DNA of 64,000 nucleotides, taken from assembly GCA_050250665.1 (NCBI GenBank), contig JBFWOF010000003.1, positions 1-64,000 of the forward strand, written 5' to 3'. A program made the position numbers and the translations under genes. Shown one piece after another: positions 8,223-18,400 of this stretch; position 1 is the stretch's first letter, and every line of letters begins with the position of its first letter. The stretch comes from JADKFD01 sp050250665 (GTDB lineage Bacteria > Pseudomonadota > Gammaproteobacteria > Xanthomonadales > SZUA-5). The notes below the pieces were generated by a model. That model saw nothing but the letters and a program-made list of their open reading frames with translations, was not told the origin of the DNA and ran no database searches.

Positions 8223-9365
8223 TCAGGGCGAACTGCCTTCACCCTCGCGATCCCAGGCCGGAACAAAATCATCGGGAGGCGTAGCGGGCAGATTCTGGGC
8301 CTTGACCAGGGCGCGCGCGACGCTGATCTCGTTGGCGCCGGGACGGGTCCAGAACTGGCGCCACTGTGCAAAGCTCACCGGCTGTCCAGGACCTACCCGC
8401 TGCAGACCCCGCTCCACCAGCCAGGCCAGTTCACGTCGCTGCGTCCGCGTACGCTCGGCGCTTTCGGTTCCGGGCCTGTGCAGCTGTTCCTGCAGCGCCA
8501 GGCCCAGCGAGCGCGGCACGATCGAATCACTGTGCTCGACCATGGTCGTGGCCAGCTTCCGGCAATCATCCAGCCACGGGTGTTCATCGGCATTGCCACC
8601 GCACCACCATTGGGTTGCCACCAGATAGGGCATGGCCATGGCGCTGGCAATTCCGACGGCCATGATCACTGGCAGATCCTCGCGGGAAACGCCGTCATAG
8701 GCCGGCAGACTGCTGGTATCGGGCCAGTCCTTCGGCAGCGGCACACGCCCGAAGGCCTTCAGCAGCATCTGCATCGAGCTGGCGAAATGGGTGTCGAAAC
8801 GTTTGGCCGCGGCCGCCTTGGCCAGCAATTCGGCGGCGACCGGGATGGCGCCAGGTTCGCCACGGGGCGGCAAGGCACCCAGCCAGACCACCGCATTGTC
8901 CGGCTCCAGTTGCTGCAGGTGCGCGGTCATGGCGATACGTTCGCGCGCGACCGCATCGGCATTGCTGCGATCGACGGTCGGCGGGTCGAGAATGGCCCAG
9001 AAGACCAATGTGGCGTCGTCCTTGCCGTCCGCCAGCGCCTGCGTCAGCAGAGCCTGTCCGCGCGCCAGCATGGCCTCGGACTGATCCGCGTCCTGGCCAT
9101 TGTTCATGGCCGATCCGACCAGCATCAGGCCCGCGATCCAGCGTTCGCGCGGCGACTTGCTGGCCGCCAGCAGTTCGATGGCGGACTCGGCGTAGCCGGA
9201 CATCGATTGTTCGAGGCGCTGGCTGACGCTCGCCTCGGCCGCCGCCGGCAGCTCCTCGGCCTGCAGCGGCAAGGCCGTCCACAAGGACAAGGCAATTGAA
9301 CTCAGCCAGACCAGACTCGCTCGCGTGCCACGCCTGGCCAGGTTCAACTGCGTCAGCGGCCTCAT
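8223..9365 (-). CDS. Uncharacterised exported protein coupled to pilT
   Basis: This 380-residue protein was not recognised as a family member. The ATG at 9365 overlaps the pilT stop (ATGA), so it is translated from the pilT message; longer frames starting inside pilT are rejected. A hydrophobic signal segment is visible (L-V-W-L-S-S-I-A-L-S-L-W-T-A-L-P-L-Q-A, about residues 18-36). The remainder is Ala/Leu-rich and helical, in the style of TPR-type or Sel1-like solenoids, but no clean repeat can be aligned by eye. Two Cys occur in the W-W-C-G-G...D-D-C-R-K segment. Location between the two retraction ATPase genes suggests, but does not prove, a role linked to pili. Confidence 0.75.
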   Translation of the reverse strand: MRPLTQLNLARRGTRASLVWLSSIALSLWTALPLQAEELPAAAEASVSQRLEQSMSGYAESAIELLAASKSPRERWIAGLMLVGSAMNNGQDADQSEAMLARGQALLTQALADGKDDATLVFWAILDPPTVDRSNADAVARERIAMTAHLQQLEPDNAVVWLGALPPRGEPGAIPVAAELLAKAAAAKRFDTHFASSMQMLLKAFGRVPLPKDWPDTSSLPAYDGVSREDLPVIMAVGIASAMAMPYLVATQWWCGGNADEHPWLDDCRKLATTMVEHSDSIVPRSLGLALQEQLHRPGTESAERTRTQRRELAWLVERGLQRVGPGQPVSFAQWRQFWTRPGANEISVARALVKAQNLPATPPDDFVPAWDREGEGSSP

Positions 9366-10402
9366 ACCTCGAACAGGCGCTTGTCTTTGGCGTAGGTCAT
9401 CGCCTGCTGGCGCGTGACCAGCCCGCGCTTGACCAGATCCTGCAGGCATTGATCCAGTGTCTGCATGCCGTAGTTGGCACCGGTCTGGATCGAGGAGTAC
9501 ATCTGCGCCACCTTGTCCTCGCGGATCAGATTGCGGATGGCCGGGATGCCAACCATGATCTCGTGCGCGGCAATACGGCCGCCGCCGACCTTCTTCATCA
9601 GCGTCTGCGCGATGACCGCACGCAAGGACTCCGACAGCATCGAACGCACCATCGGCTTTTCGCCGGCGGGGAACACGTCGATGATGCGGTCGATGGTCTT
9701 GGCTGCCGAGCTGGTGTGCAGGGTGCCGAACACCAGATGGCCGGTTTCGGCCGCGGTCAGGGCCAGACGGATGGTTTCGAGATCGCGCAACTCGCCGACC
9801 AGGATGTAGTCGGGATCCTCACGCAGTGCCGAGCGCAGCGCCTCGTTGAAGCCATGGGTGTCGCGGTGCACTTCGCGCTGGTTGATCAGGCACTTGTTCG
9901 AGGTATGCACGAACTCGATCGGGTCTTCGACCGACAGCAGATGGGCGTACTCGTTCTTGTTGATGTGATCGAGCATGGCCGCCAGCGTGGTCGATTTGCC
10001 CGAACCGGTGGGTCCGGTGACCAGAATCAAGCCCTGGGGATAGTCGATCAGCTCCTTGAACACCTTGGGAGCGGCCAGGTCTTCCAGCGAGAGAATCTCG
10101 GATGGAATGGTACGAAACACCGCCGCGGCGCCGCGATTCTGGTTGAAGGCATTGACGCGGAAGCGTGCAAGCCCCGGAATTTCAAAGGAAAAATCGATCT
10201 CGAAGAATTCTTCGTAGTCGCGGCGCTGCTTGTCCGACATGATGTCGTATATCAGCCCGTGGACCGATTTGTGGTCGAGTGCCGGAATGTTGATGCGACG
10301 GACATCGCCGTCTACACGGATCATCGGCGGCAGGCCTGCCGACAGATGCAAGTCCGAAGCCTTATTCTTGACGCTGAAAGCCAATAGTTCGGCGATATCC
10401 AT
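9362..10402 (-). CDS. pilT: Type IV pilus retraction ATPase PilT
   Basis: PilT is the hexameric ATPase that powers pilus retraction and twitching motility. With the start at 10402 (M-D-I-A-E-L-L-A-F-S-V-K) the protein has 346 residues, the standard length; an in-frame extension to 10741 runs into the yggS gene and is rejected. Walker A is G130-P-T-G-S-G-K-S137, followed by the Asp box (V-E-D-P-I-E-F-V-H), Walker B (L-V-G-E-L-R-D) and the His box T-L-H-T-S-S. The AIRNLIRE motif needed for retraction is intact (A-I-R-N-L-I-R-E). Divergent from yggS, with only 66 bp between the two starts. Confidence 0.97.
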   Translation of the reverse strand: MDIAELLAFSVKNKASDLHLSAGLPPMIRVDGDVRRINIPALDHKSVHGLIYDIMSDKQRRDYEEFFEIDFSFEIPGLARFRVNAFNQNRGAAAVFRTIPSEILSLEDLAAPKVFKELIDYPQGLILVTGPTGSGKSTTLAAMLDHINKNEYAHLLSVEDPIEFVHTSNKCLINQREVHRDTHGFNEALRSALREDPDYILVGELRDLETIRLALTAAETGHLVFGTLHTSSAAKTIDRIIDVFPAGEKPMVRSMLSESLRAVIAQTLMKKVGGGRIAAHEIMVGIPAIRNLIREDKVAQMYSSIQTGANYGMQTLDQCLQDLVKRGLVTRQQAMTYAKDKRLFEV

Positions 10403-10468
10403 GACTGCCCCTTGCCTCACTCGTGTGCTGGTCGAGTATAGCCACGTCACCACCCGGAACTGCGCACC

Positions 10469-11158
10469 ATGACCGCAAGCTTGAGTGACCGATTGGACAC
10501 GCTGACCCAGCGCCTGCGCGCCGCCGCACCGAAAGTGGCTGCCACGCTGGTCGCCGTCAGCAAGACTCAGCCCGCCGCCGCGGTGGCCGAGGCCTATGCG
10601 CTGGGACAGCGCGTGTTCGGAGAAAACTACGTCCAGGAAGCCCTGGCCAAGATGCGCGAACTGCGGGACAGGTGTCCGGATATCGAGTGGCATCTGATTG
10701 GTCCGCTGCAATCGAACAAGTGCCGCGAGGTCGCCGAACACTTTGACTGGCTGCAGACGCTGGACCGGGCCAAACTGATTGCGCTACTGGCCCGTTATCG
10801 GCCTGAGGCCTTGCCGCCGTTGCAGGTGCTCATTCAGGTCAACATCGATGACGAGGACAGCAAATCCGGCTGCACGCCAGCCCAGGTCGCGGAACTGGCG
10901 AGAGCCATCGCCGAGCAGCCCCGATTGCGCTTGCGCGGACTGATGTCGATCCCGAAGCCCTGGCCTGAACTGGCGCAGAGACGCGCCAGCTTTGCCCAGT
11001 TGCGCCAGCTATTCGATCAGTTGCAGCGGGATCTCCCGGACATCGACACCCTGTCCATGGGCATGAGTGAGGACTTCGAACTGGCGCTGGAACAGGGAGC
11101 CACCATGGTTCGGGTGGGATCGGCGCTGTTTGGAGCCAGGCCAAAGCCCGGCGGTTGA
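10469..11158 (+). CDS. YggS/PROSC family PLP-binding protein
   Basis: This protein of 229 residues is a pyridoxal-phosphate carrier or homeostasis protein with an alanine-racemase-like barrel and no known catalytic product. The PLP lysine lies in V-A-V-S-K-T-Q-P near residue 30; the family segment G-E-N-Y-V-Q-E-A and the W-H-L-I-G-P-L-Q-S-N-K signature follow, and the C-terminal S-M-G-M-S-E-D-F-E-L-A with G-A-T-M-V-R-V-G phosphate-binding end is intact. In many proteobacteria it is divergent from pilT, as here. Confidence 0.96.
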   Translation: MTASLSDRLDTLTQRLRAAAPKVAATLVAVSKTQPAAAVAEAYALGQRVFGENYVQEALAKMRELRDRCPDIEWHLIGPLQSNKCREVAEHFDWLQTLDRAKLIALLARYRPEALPPLQVLIQVNIDDEDSKSGCTPAQVAELARAIAEQPRLRLRGLMSIPKPWPELAQRRASFAQLRQLFDQLQRDLPDIDTLSMGMSEDFELALEQGATMVRVGSALFGARPKPGG

Positions 11159-11268
11159 GCATTTGCGGGCCCGTTCCTGTGGGAATCCCGGCCATCCCTC
11201 TCCCTGAACCCATATCGCAAGGCATTGATTTTACGTCCGCATGAGCACAGCGCGGGCTTCGTCCACCT

Positions 11269-11342
11269 GTAGGAGCGCCCTTGCGGCGCGACCACTGCTG
11301 CGGACCTGCGCCTTGCCGGTCGCGACGCGAGGTCGCTCCTAC
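11269..11342. repeat. GTAG-type REP inverted pair
   Basis: Arms GTAGGAGCGCCCTTGCGGCGCG and the inverted GGTCGCTCCTAC face each other across a short loop; a further single arm ends at 11428. The 11159-11449 spacer between convergent genes contains only these elements. Confidence 0.7.
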
Positions 11343-11449
11343 AGGCAGCTTGTGGTTCATGGGCCGTGGGCAGCATCGGGCCGTTCCGGATTCTCGCGAG
11401 GACGGTCGCGACGCAAGGTCGCTCCTACAGTAGTTTTCTCGACGGCCCG

Positions 11450-12769
11450 TCAGTACTGCCGCGCCGGCAAGGGCACGCTGCAGACGTCGATGTAGCCGGC
11501 TGGATGCTTGTACCAGGCGTCGCGGCGATTGCGTCTGGACTCGATCAGATCGGCAAATCGCGGGGTGTCGGTGCGCAACAGCTCGATCCGGCTGCGCTCA
11601 CTCTCGGCAACATCGGCTGCCACGCGCAGATGGCGGATGGCAATCTGCTGCTCGGGCCGCTCGTAGAAGCCCATCGGTACCGGACCCCGCGGCAGGCTGG
11701 ACAGCAACTCCATGCCCTGGATGACCCGGCCAGCCACTGTGATGTTCTGGTCCAGTTGCCGCGGCGCGTGACCGATCACCACATACAGCTCGGTGCCGCC
11801 ACCGGAGTTCACATCATTGTCCCGGCCCACACCGAGCGTGCCGTAGCAGTGCGTCAGCCAGGCGCGCTGCGATCCGGGATCGCGTGCCGCTGGAAACCCT
11901 GCAACGAAACCGGTCTGCGGCGCATAGCCGTCGCCATCGGGCAGCACGCTGAACTGGAGATCGGCACTGGCAGCGCGGGTGAATTCGGCCGCCAGCTGGC
12001 GCTCTCCGGCGGTCAGCGCCTTGCGCACCGCTTCGTCTTCGGCCTTGGGATCGCCCCACTGCACGACGAAATTGTCCTGCACGCGCAGGATCGCCAGGCC
12101 GTCGTAGTAGCCCGAACGCGCCAGTTTGAGGATATTCGCGACGTGCCGGGGGGCGAAATCGGGCGCCAGTTCGATCACCACACGCCCGGATTCCAGCTCC
12201 AGATAGAGCGTGTGGCCGGGATCGGGCCGTCGCCAGTCGCCGGGCTGGCTGGCTTCGAGCACCTCGGCCATGGTCAGGCCGGTCTCCGCTGCCTTTGCCG
12301 CTGATACCTGGCAGCGGCCAGGGCGGAAATCGAACTGCAGCCGCTTTTGGGCCGGATCGAGCGCCGAGACCGCGGCATGCAGCCCCGAGGCGTCGCGCCA
12401 GTATTCGATACGCTGCGGGAAATCGTGATCGGGGTTGGCGAACACGATGCGCTGATCGGCCGATTCGATGCGGGCAAAATCGGTGGCCGACTGACCACCG
12501 GGCTGCGCCCTGTAGACCCAGCTCGCACCCTCAGGCTCGATGCGCAGGAATTCGAAACCGCTGAGACGCCCGCTCTTGAAACTGCGGGCCACGGCATACA
12601 TGGCGCCGCCCTCGGCGCTGGTCCAGCGCTCTTCAAACTGCTGCTCGCCCTGCGCGGCGCACCAGTCGCCAGCGATGAATTCCGGCGCTGGCGGGTCTTC
12701 CGCCCACAGCGGCGAACGATGAAAAGACAGCAGAATCATCGCCGCAACAGCCCATCGCAACTGCTTCAT
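11450..12769 (-). CDS. DUF6265-like plus cyclophilin-type peptidylprolyl isomerase fusion, exported
   Basis: This 439-residue protein has a signal peptide (residues 1-23). Residues about 28-150 resemble DUF6265: W-x-E-x-W-x-S-A-E-G-G-x-M, F-E-F-L-R-I, and the characteristic F-A-N-P-D-H-D-F-P-Q-R-I-E-Y. Residues about 185-390 are a cyclophilin-type prolyl isomerase (V-V-I-E-L-A-P-D-F-A-P-R-H-V-A-N-I-L, Y-Y-D-G-L-A-I-L-R-V, a central G-T-L-G-V-G-R, and V-I-G-H-A-P-R-Q-L-D). Standard Arg and Phe active-site residues are only partly conserved, so activity is uncertain. Likely periplasmic. It stands alone, with REPs downstream. Confidence 0.8.
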   Translation of the reverse strand: MKQLRWAVAAMILLSFHRSPLWAEDPPAPEFIAGDWCAAQGEQQFEERWTSAEGGAMYAVARSFKSGRLSGFEFLRIEPEGASWVYRAQPGGQSATDFARIESADQRIVFANPDHDFPQRIEYWRDASGLHAAVSALDPAQKRLQFDFRPGRCQVSAAKAAETGLTMAEVLEASQPGDWRRPDPGHTLYLELESGRVVIELAPDFAPRHVANILKLARSGYYDGLAILRVQDNFVVQWGDPKAEDEAVRKALTAGERQLAAEFTRAASADLQFSVLPDGDGYAPQTGFVAGFPAARDPGSQRAWLTHCYGTLGVGRDNDVNSGGGTELYVVIGHAPRQLDQNITVAGRVIQGMELLSSLPRGPVPMGFYERPEQQIAIRHLRVAADVAESERSRIELLRTDTPRFADLIESRRNRRDAWYKHPAGYIDVCSVPLPARQY

Positions 12770-12904
12770 TCCCCGCTCCCTGATGACCTTGGCGATTCAG
12801 CGATTCTGACCAGTGGCGCAATTCCCCGGTCCGCAGGTCGAGATTGTCATCGACCCTGCGCTTCCCGAGTCTACAATCGGCAGCGTCCGACCGAGGGCTC
12901 TCCC

Positions 12905-14329
12905 ATGACGGAAACGCAGATTCGCGACTGGACCGACAACGAAAAAGCACTATGGGCGCGCCTGCAGGCCCATCCATTTGAACAGCCGGAACTGGGTCTC
13001 GATTTTGCCCGACGCCTGGCTCGCGAGCAGGGCTGGACACTGACCTACGCCAGACGCGCCATCGACGAGTACCGCCGCTTCTGCTTCCTGGCCTGCGTCA
13101 GCGATCACGAGCTCACGCCCAGCGACGCCGTTGACGAAGTCTGGCACCTGCACCTGTGCTACACCCGCGACTACTGGAAGCAGTTCTGCCCTGAGGTACT
13201 GGGGCGAGCCTTGCACCATGGACCTACCCTGGGCGGCCGCGAGGAATCGCTGCGCTACCGCGAGCAGTACGCGCAGACGATCGCCCTGTACGAGGATTAC
13301 TTCGGCGAAACCCCGCTGGACCTGTGGCCCGGCACCCGCGAACGCTTCGCTGCCAAGCCAGCCTGGATCACCGTCGAACACGGCCGCTACTGGCTGCTGC
13401 CCAAGCCCCGCTGGCCCGGTGCAGCCAGCGCTTGCGCGGCACTGCTGGCACTGGCCACGCTGCTGCAGGTTCGCAGCGCCCTGGCTCTGTCATCCAATCC
13501 ACTGGACTGGACCGGCGGCCCCTTCCTGCAGCTGTATCTGGCCCTGATGGTCACTGCACTGATCGGCGCCTGGTGGCTGCGCCGATCGCTGCGGGAAACC
13601 GGCAGCGCTGGCGGCGCGCGCCCGGACGCCTTTGAACTGGCTTATCTGGCCGGCGGCGCCGTCCGTTGCACCGATGCGGCGGTGGCGCATCTGCTGGGCA
13701 ATGGCCACGCCGATTGGGATCAGACTGGCCGCGAGCTGAAGCTGAACGGCCGGGCGCCAGATGGCAGCGACCCGCCAGCCGTGGTGGCCCGCTGCATTGC
13801 CGTGGATGGTTCTCCGGCCCAGCTTCTGAAGCGATCCTCCGTGGCACTGGCACCGCTGGAGAAGAAGCTGCAGCAGAGTAATCTGTGGCTGGATGGCGCA
13901 GCCGCCTGGCGGGTGCGATTGTTCAGTGCCCTGCCCGTGCTGCTGGTGGCCGCCTTTGGTCTCAGCAAGATCTTCGTCGGCCTGTCGCGATCGAAGCCGG
14001 TGGCCTTCCTGGTGATACTGACCGTGATCACCGGCGTGATTGGGCTGGGTCTGTTGCTGGCACGCCCGACCCGCACGCGCGCCGGCGACCACGCGCTTGC
14101 GGATGCCAAGCAACGGCATGCCCGAGCCATGCGGGCACCGCAACAGAAGGAACTCGGACTGGCGGTAGCTTTGCTCGGAACCGCCGCCTTGAGCGGCACG
14201 GCCTACGCCCAGTACCACCAGCTGCGCTCACCGCCCAGCTCCTCCGGCGATAGCGGCGGCTCGGGAGGCGACAGCGGCGGTGGCGATGGTGGCGGCAGTG
14301 GCTGCGGCGGTTGCGGCGGCGGCGATTGA
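12905..14329 (+). CDS. TIGR04222-like membrane protein
   Basis: This 474-residue protein resembles the TIGR04222 family of membrane proteins. The N-terminal 150 residues are soluble and contain V-D-E-V-W-H-L-H-L-C-Y-T-R-D-Y-W, a glycine-rich-domain-like or DUF1399-like signature; four hydrophobic segments follow (about 173-190, 205-222, 340-358, 367-383). The C-terminus is a Gly/Ser tail ending in a G-x-G-C-G-G-C-G-G-G-D run, typical of TIGR04222 proteins. ATG at 12905 is chosen because a longer frame runs antisense through the neighbouring gene. Function unknown. Confidence 0.8.
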   Translation: MTETQIRDWTDNEKALWARLQAHPFEQPELGLDFARRLAREQGWTLTYARRAIDEYRRFCFLACVSDHELTPSDAVDEVWHLHLCYTRDYWKQFCPEVLGRALHHGPTLGGREESLRYREQYAQTIALYEDYFGETPLDLWPGTRERFAAKPAWITVEHGRYWLLPKPRWPGAASACAALLALATLLQVRSALALSSNPLDWTGGPFLQLYLALMVTALIGAWWLRRSLRETGSAGGARPDAFELAYLAGGAVRCTDAAVAHLLGNGHADWDQTGRELKLNGRAPDGSDPPAVVARCIAVDGSPAQLLKRSSVALAPLEKKLQQSNLWLDGAAAWRVRLFSALPVLLVAAFGLSKIFVGLSRSKPVAFLVILTVITGVIGLGLLLARPTRTRAGDHALADAKQRHARAMRAPQQKELGLAVALLGTAALSGTAYAQYHQLRSPPSSSGDSGGSGGDSGGGDGGGSGCGGCGGGD

Positions 14330-14347
14330 CCCCCGGGCGAACGCTTG

Positions 14348-14491
14348 TTCCCCCGGTGGGAGCGGACTCTGTCCGCGAACTTATTCCCCCGGTGGGAGCG
14401 GACTCTGTCCGCGAACTTCTTCCCCCGGTGGGAACGGACTCTGTCCGCGAACTTGCTCCCCCTGTGGGAGCGGACTCTGTCCGCGAAATTC
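14348..14491 (+). repeat. 36-bp tandem repeat, four units
   Basis: Four head-to-tail units (starts near 14348, 14384, 14420, 14456) each carry GTGGGAGCGGACTCTGTCCG with the self-complementary GCGGACTCTGTCCGC core. There are no unique spacers, so it is not a CRISPR. The same core appears singly at about 30-50. Confidence 0.88.
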
Positions 14492-14562
14492 AGTCCCGTC
14501 GCGTCGCGAAGCCCGGCGCTCGCCCGAACTTGACCTGGTCGGGTGCCGCGATCAGAAGCCGG

Positions 14563-14690
14563 ACGCAAAGAACGCAAAGGAAACGCAGAAAGTACGCGAA
14601 GGAAAGCGGGGGCAAACCTGAATCAGCTGTTCTCGGCGTTCTCGGCCGTCTCCGCGACCCTCTGCGTTCTCTGCGGTTTGCCTTTGATGT
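14563..14690 (-). repeat. AACGCAGAG-type dispersed repeat, copy 2
   Basis: This is the reverse-oriented relative of the element at 156-288, with purine-rich GCAAAGAACGCAAAGG on the left and CTCTGCGTTCTCTGCGG on the right. It lies between the 36-bp repeats and the terminator of the YkvA-type gene; no gene is seen in 14330-14747. Confidence 0.55.
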
Positions 14691-14747
14691 CGATTCAGCG
14701 CTGCTCCCGGTTTTCGCGCCACCCGACCGATCGCGGGCAGAGCGCAC

Positions 14748-14772
14748 AAAAAAGGCGCCCGAGGGCGCCTTC
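14748..14772 (-). terminator. Rho-independent terminator
   Basis: Read on the minus strand: stem GGCGCCC, loop TC, stem GGGCGCC, then six T. It lies about 20 bp after the stop of the gene at 14793-15365. Confidence 0.85.
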
Positions 14773-14792
14773 TTCGGAACTTGTGCCGCCGC

Positions 14793-15365
14793 TCAGCGAA
14801 TCGAGAACAGCGAGAAGCCGCCGCGGCCACCACCGTAGGAAGCGCTATCGCGGGAGCGACGCCCGCGCATGCGATCCAGCAACTCGTTCTGGCGCTGCTG
14901 CAGCCAGTCGTCACGGTTGAGACCGCTTGCCTCCACCGCGCCGACATCCTCTTCGGCCTGCTTGCGGAACAGGCAGAAGTCTTCATAAGCGTCGATCTCG
15001 TGCTTCAGCTCTTCGACCACCAGCTCGATCATGATGGCGTCATCGAGGAAGCCCAGCACCGGGATATCGTCCGGAATGGCGTCATTGGGATCGGAGAAAT
15101 AGGTCAGCGCCGACAGGATTTCCTTGCGTTCGTCGTCGGAAATACCCCAGTTGGTGTCGTGCACCATGCCGACCAGCGTACCCAGGCGCTTCATCCGCGA
15201 GGACACGAACTCCGGCACCTGCACACCCTTGGTGTCTTCCAGCAGCTGCATGGCGGCACCCGTGATCTCGGCGGCGCTCAGATGGGCGGCGGCTTCCTTG
15301 GCACGTCGCATGGCGGACCGGAAATGCTCCAGATCCTGTTCGGACAGATCGATTACAACGCGCAT
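14793..15365 (-). CDS. YkvA/DUF1232 family protein
   Basis: This 190-residue protein carries a DUF1232-like segment, Y-F-S-D-P-N-D-A-I-P-D-D-I-P-V-L-G-F-L-D-D-A (about residues 90-111), the conserved core of YkvA proteins. Unlike short YkvA proteins it lacks an obvious transmembrane helix and has an acidic helical C-terminus followed by an Arg/Gly-rich end. Cellular role unknown. Monocistronic by context, with its own terminator. Confidence 0.82.
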   Translation of the reverse strand: MRVVIDLSEQDLEHFRSAMRRAKEAAAHLSAAEITGAAMQLLEDTKGVQVPEFVSSRMKRLGTLVGMVHDTNWGISDDERKEILSALTYFSDPNDAIPDDIPVLGFLDDAIMIELVVEELKHEIDAYEDFCLFRKQAEEDVGAVEASGLNRDDWLQQRQNELLDRMRGRRSRDSASYGGGRGGFSLFSIR

Positions 15366-15450
15366 GGCGGAATCCTCATATGGCGGGCAATGCAGAAGGT
15401 GGAGACTATCGGTCGATTCGATTGTCCGTCAATTTAGTTCGGCATATCGA

Positions 15451-18400
15451 TCAGGCCTCTACCGGCGCCCGTTGGGGGCGCGTGCCGGCTCGGCGCCAGG
15501 CCCGCTTGATGGCCTCACTGGCATCCTCCAGCGAGGAATACACCGTGGGCAGCACCACCAGGGTGATCGCGGTGGAGAAAACCAGTCCGCCGGCAATGGC
15601 ACGGGCCATCGGATAGTAGGCCGGTCCGTCACCGCCAATGCCGACATCGCTGATGCACAGGGGCAGTAGGCCGAGGAAGGTGGTGCCGGTGGTGATCAAA
15701 ATCGGCCGCAGGCGTTCCTGCCCGCCCAGAATCAGGGCGCGTTCTCGATCATGGCCGGCGCGCCTGAGCGTGTTCACATGCTCGACCAGCACGATGCCGT
15801 TGTTCACGACCACGCCAGTCAGGATCATGATGCCGATGAAGGCCATGACCGAGAAGGTGGTGTCCCAGATCAGGAAGGTCCACCAGACCCCGACCACCGC
15901 GTACATGATCGAGATCAGGATCGCGATCGGATAGATCGCCGACTCGAACAATGCGGCCATGACCATGTAGATCAACACGATCGACAGCAGCAACAGGAAC
16001 ATCATTTCGGCGGCTGCCGCGGCATCGTCCTCGAAACGCTGGCCCAGATCGTAGGTGTAGCCGGTCGGGAAGGGGTAGTCCTTGAGACTGCTCTCGACGA
16101 TCTCGCGGGCCTTGCCCATGTCGCCATTGGGCTTGAGGTCAATGGTGATCGACTGACTGGTCTTGCGGTTCTGTCGTCCGATCTGGCGGGCGCTGGGCGA
16201 GACATCGACCGACACCAGGGCGGACAGCGGCACCGATTCGCCATCGGCACGGGTGATGCGGATTTCCTTGAGGTCATCCAGGGACAGTGACTCGGCATCC
16301 TTGAAACGCAGCCACACCGGTACTTCGGTGTCGCCCTGGCGGAACTCGCGCAGCGGTACGCCGCGCATGGCCACCTGGATCAGCTGACCCACCTGAGCCG
16401 GGTCGAAACCCAGGTTCGAGGCGCGATCGCGGTCGATCCGCAGCTGCACCTCCTGCTGCTCCTGGGCATCATCCGCGCGCACTTCGGCAAATTCCTCATG
16501 GGTGGCGAGCAGCCGCGCCACGTCCTTGGCCAGCTCGGTCAGCACCTCGGTGGAATCGCCATTGATGTTGACACTGACGCTGGGCGTATCGGTGCTGCCA
16601 GCGTTGCCGCCCCCCGGCCCCTGGCGCAGGTCGACTACCGCCTTGCCGATGGCCAGTTTCGGCAGACCATCTCGTACTGCCTGCTTGATTTCCTCCAGAG
16701 GGCGTGTCGCACGATCATCCTTGACCAGCTGCAACCGGGTCTGCATGCCCTGGTCTTCGGACAGCCAGCTGTACACCGATTCAATCTCGAACTCCTCCTT
16801 GTGGCGCAACAGGAAGGCCTCCACGGCACGTGCCGCCGGCTCCAGCTGCTCCAGTCGGTAGCGACCATTGAGTTCGTAGCCAATATTGAAGTCACGCTTG
16901 CCGCTGCCGCCAAAGAAATCGGTCTTCACCAGATTGGCGGGAATGGCCACGCTCGCGAAGATCAGCAATACCCCCAACAAGGCCCAGCCGCGGTGATTGA
17001 GCGTCCAGTGCAGCAATCGGCCATAAAGCACCTTCCAGCGCTCGACGATGCGCACCTGCGACACGCCCTTGGGCGGTTCGATGCGTGAGGCCAGCATCGG
17101 GATGATGCTCACCGCCACAAACCACGAAGCCAGCAGGGCCACCGACATCGGCATCGCCACGTAATAGAGGAAGACGCCGACCTGGGTGGTGCCGCCAAAC
17201 ACATTCGGCAGAAACACGATGATGCTGGTCAGGGTGCCGGCGCTGACCGCCAGCTGCACCATCCGGGTGCCTTCGATCGCCGTTCCGACCGGGTCGCCTG
17301 GCCGTTTTTCGCGCTGCTGATAGATGCTCTCGGTCACGACCACGGCGTTGTCAACCAGCATGCCCACGCCCAGCAGCAGACCCATCATGGTCAGCACATT
17401 GAGCGAGAGCCCGAGGAAATACATCGCCCCCAGACTGATGGCGATGCAGATCGGTACCGACAGCGACACCATCAACGTGCTCGGCCAGTGGCGCAGGAAA
17501 AAGTACAGGATCAGCACGGCAAAGAGCATGCCCTGGGCACCGGACTTGACCAGCTCACCGAGTGAACTGGTAATACCCTCACCCTGATTGCCGATCATGT
17601 AGAGCTCGATACCGGCCAGCGCACCGCTGGCTTCGATCCGGTGGACCTCCGCGAGCACATCGGCACAGACATCGACCAGATTGGCGCCACGCTCGCGGCG
17701 GATATCAACGCCAACCGCGTAGTTGCCATTGAGGATTCGACGGAAGTTGATCTCGCGCTGCACGTAGCGAATCTCGGCGACATCGCGCAGCCGCAGACCG
17801 CTGTCGTTGATGACCAGATTGCCGTATTCATCGAGGCTTCGGATCTCGCCCACCGGCTGCACCCGATAGCGGTGATCGCCATCATGGATGAGTCCGGCCG
17901 AGGTCGAAAAATTGGCTGACTGGATGCGCTGCGACAGGGCATTCAGATCGACATTGTGCGACGCGATGCGCTCGGGCAGCAGATCGATGCGGACTTCATT
18001 GGGTTCGACCCCGGACAGCTCAACGGAGGCCACGCCCGGTATGCGTTCCAGCGGACGCTTGATCCGGCGCTCGAGCAGATCGTAGGCATCCAGCAGATTG
18101 CCGGTGGTGCTGGACAGGCGAATCTGCAGCGCCGGCTCATCGTTGGTCGAGAACTTCAGAACCTGGATGCGCTGGATGTCCTTGGGCAACTCGCCGCGGA
18201 TGGCATCGATGCGCTCGCGCACCTCGGACAGCTTGACCTTGAGATTGCGATTCCAGTCGAACACCAGAAAGAAGAAGGCACCGCTGTCATCGGCATTGGC
18301 GAACATCCGGTCGATACCGGAAATGGTCGCCAGCGATTCCTCGATCGGACGCACGATTTCACGCTCGACCTCCTTGGGCGTGGAGCCCGGATAGGGCACC

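Noticed and set aside
6991..8628. + strand open frame over pilU
   Set aside because: Antisense shadow of pilU; no ribosome site or recognisable domain.
12347..12904. N-terminal extension of the TIGR04222-like protein
   Set aside because: Runs antisense through the DUF6265/cyclophilin gene; the 12905 ATG begins a sensible protein.
14348..14491. CRISPR array
   Set aside because: Four 36-bp units follow each other without unique spacers, each with an internal palindrome; no cas genes nearby.
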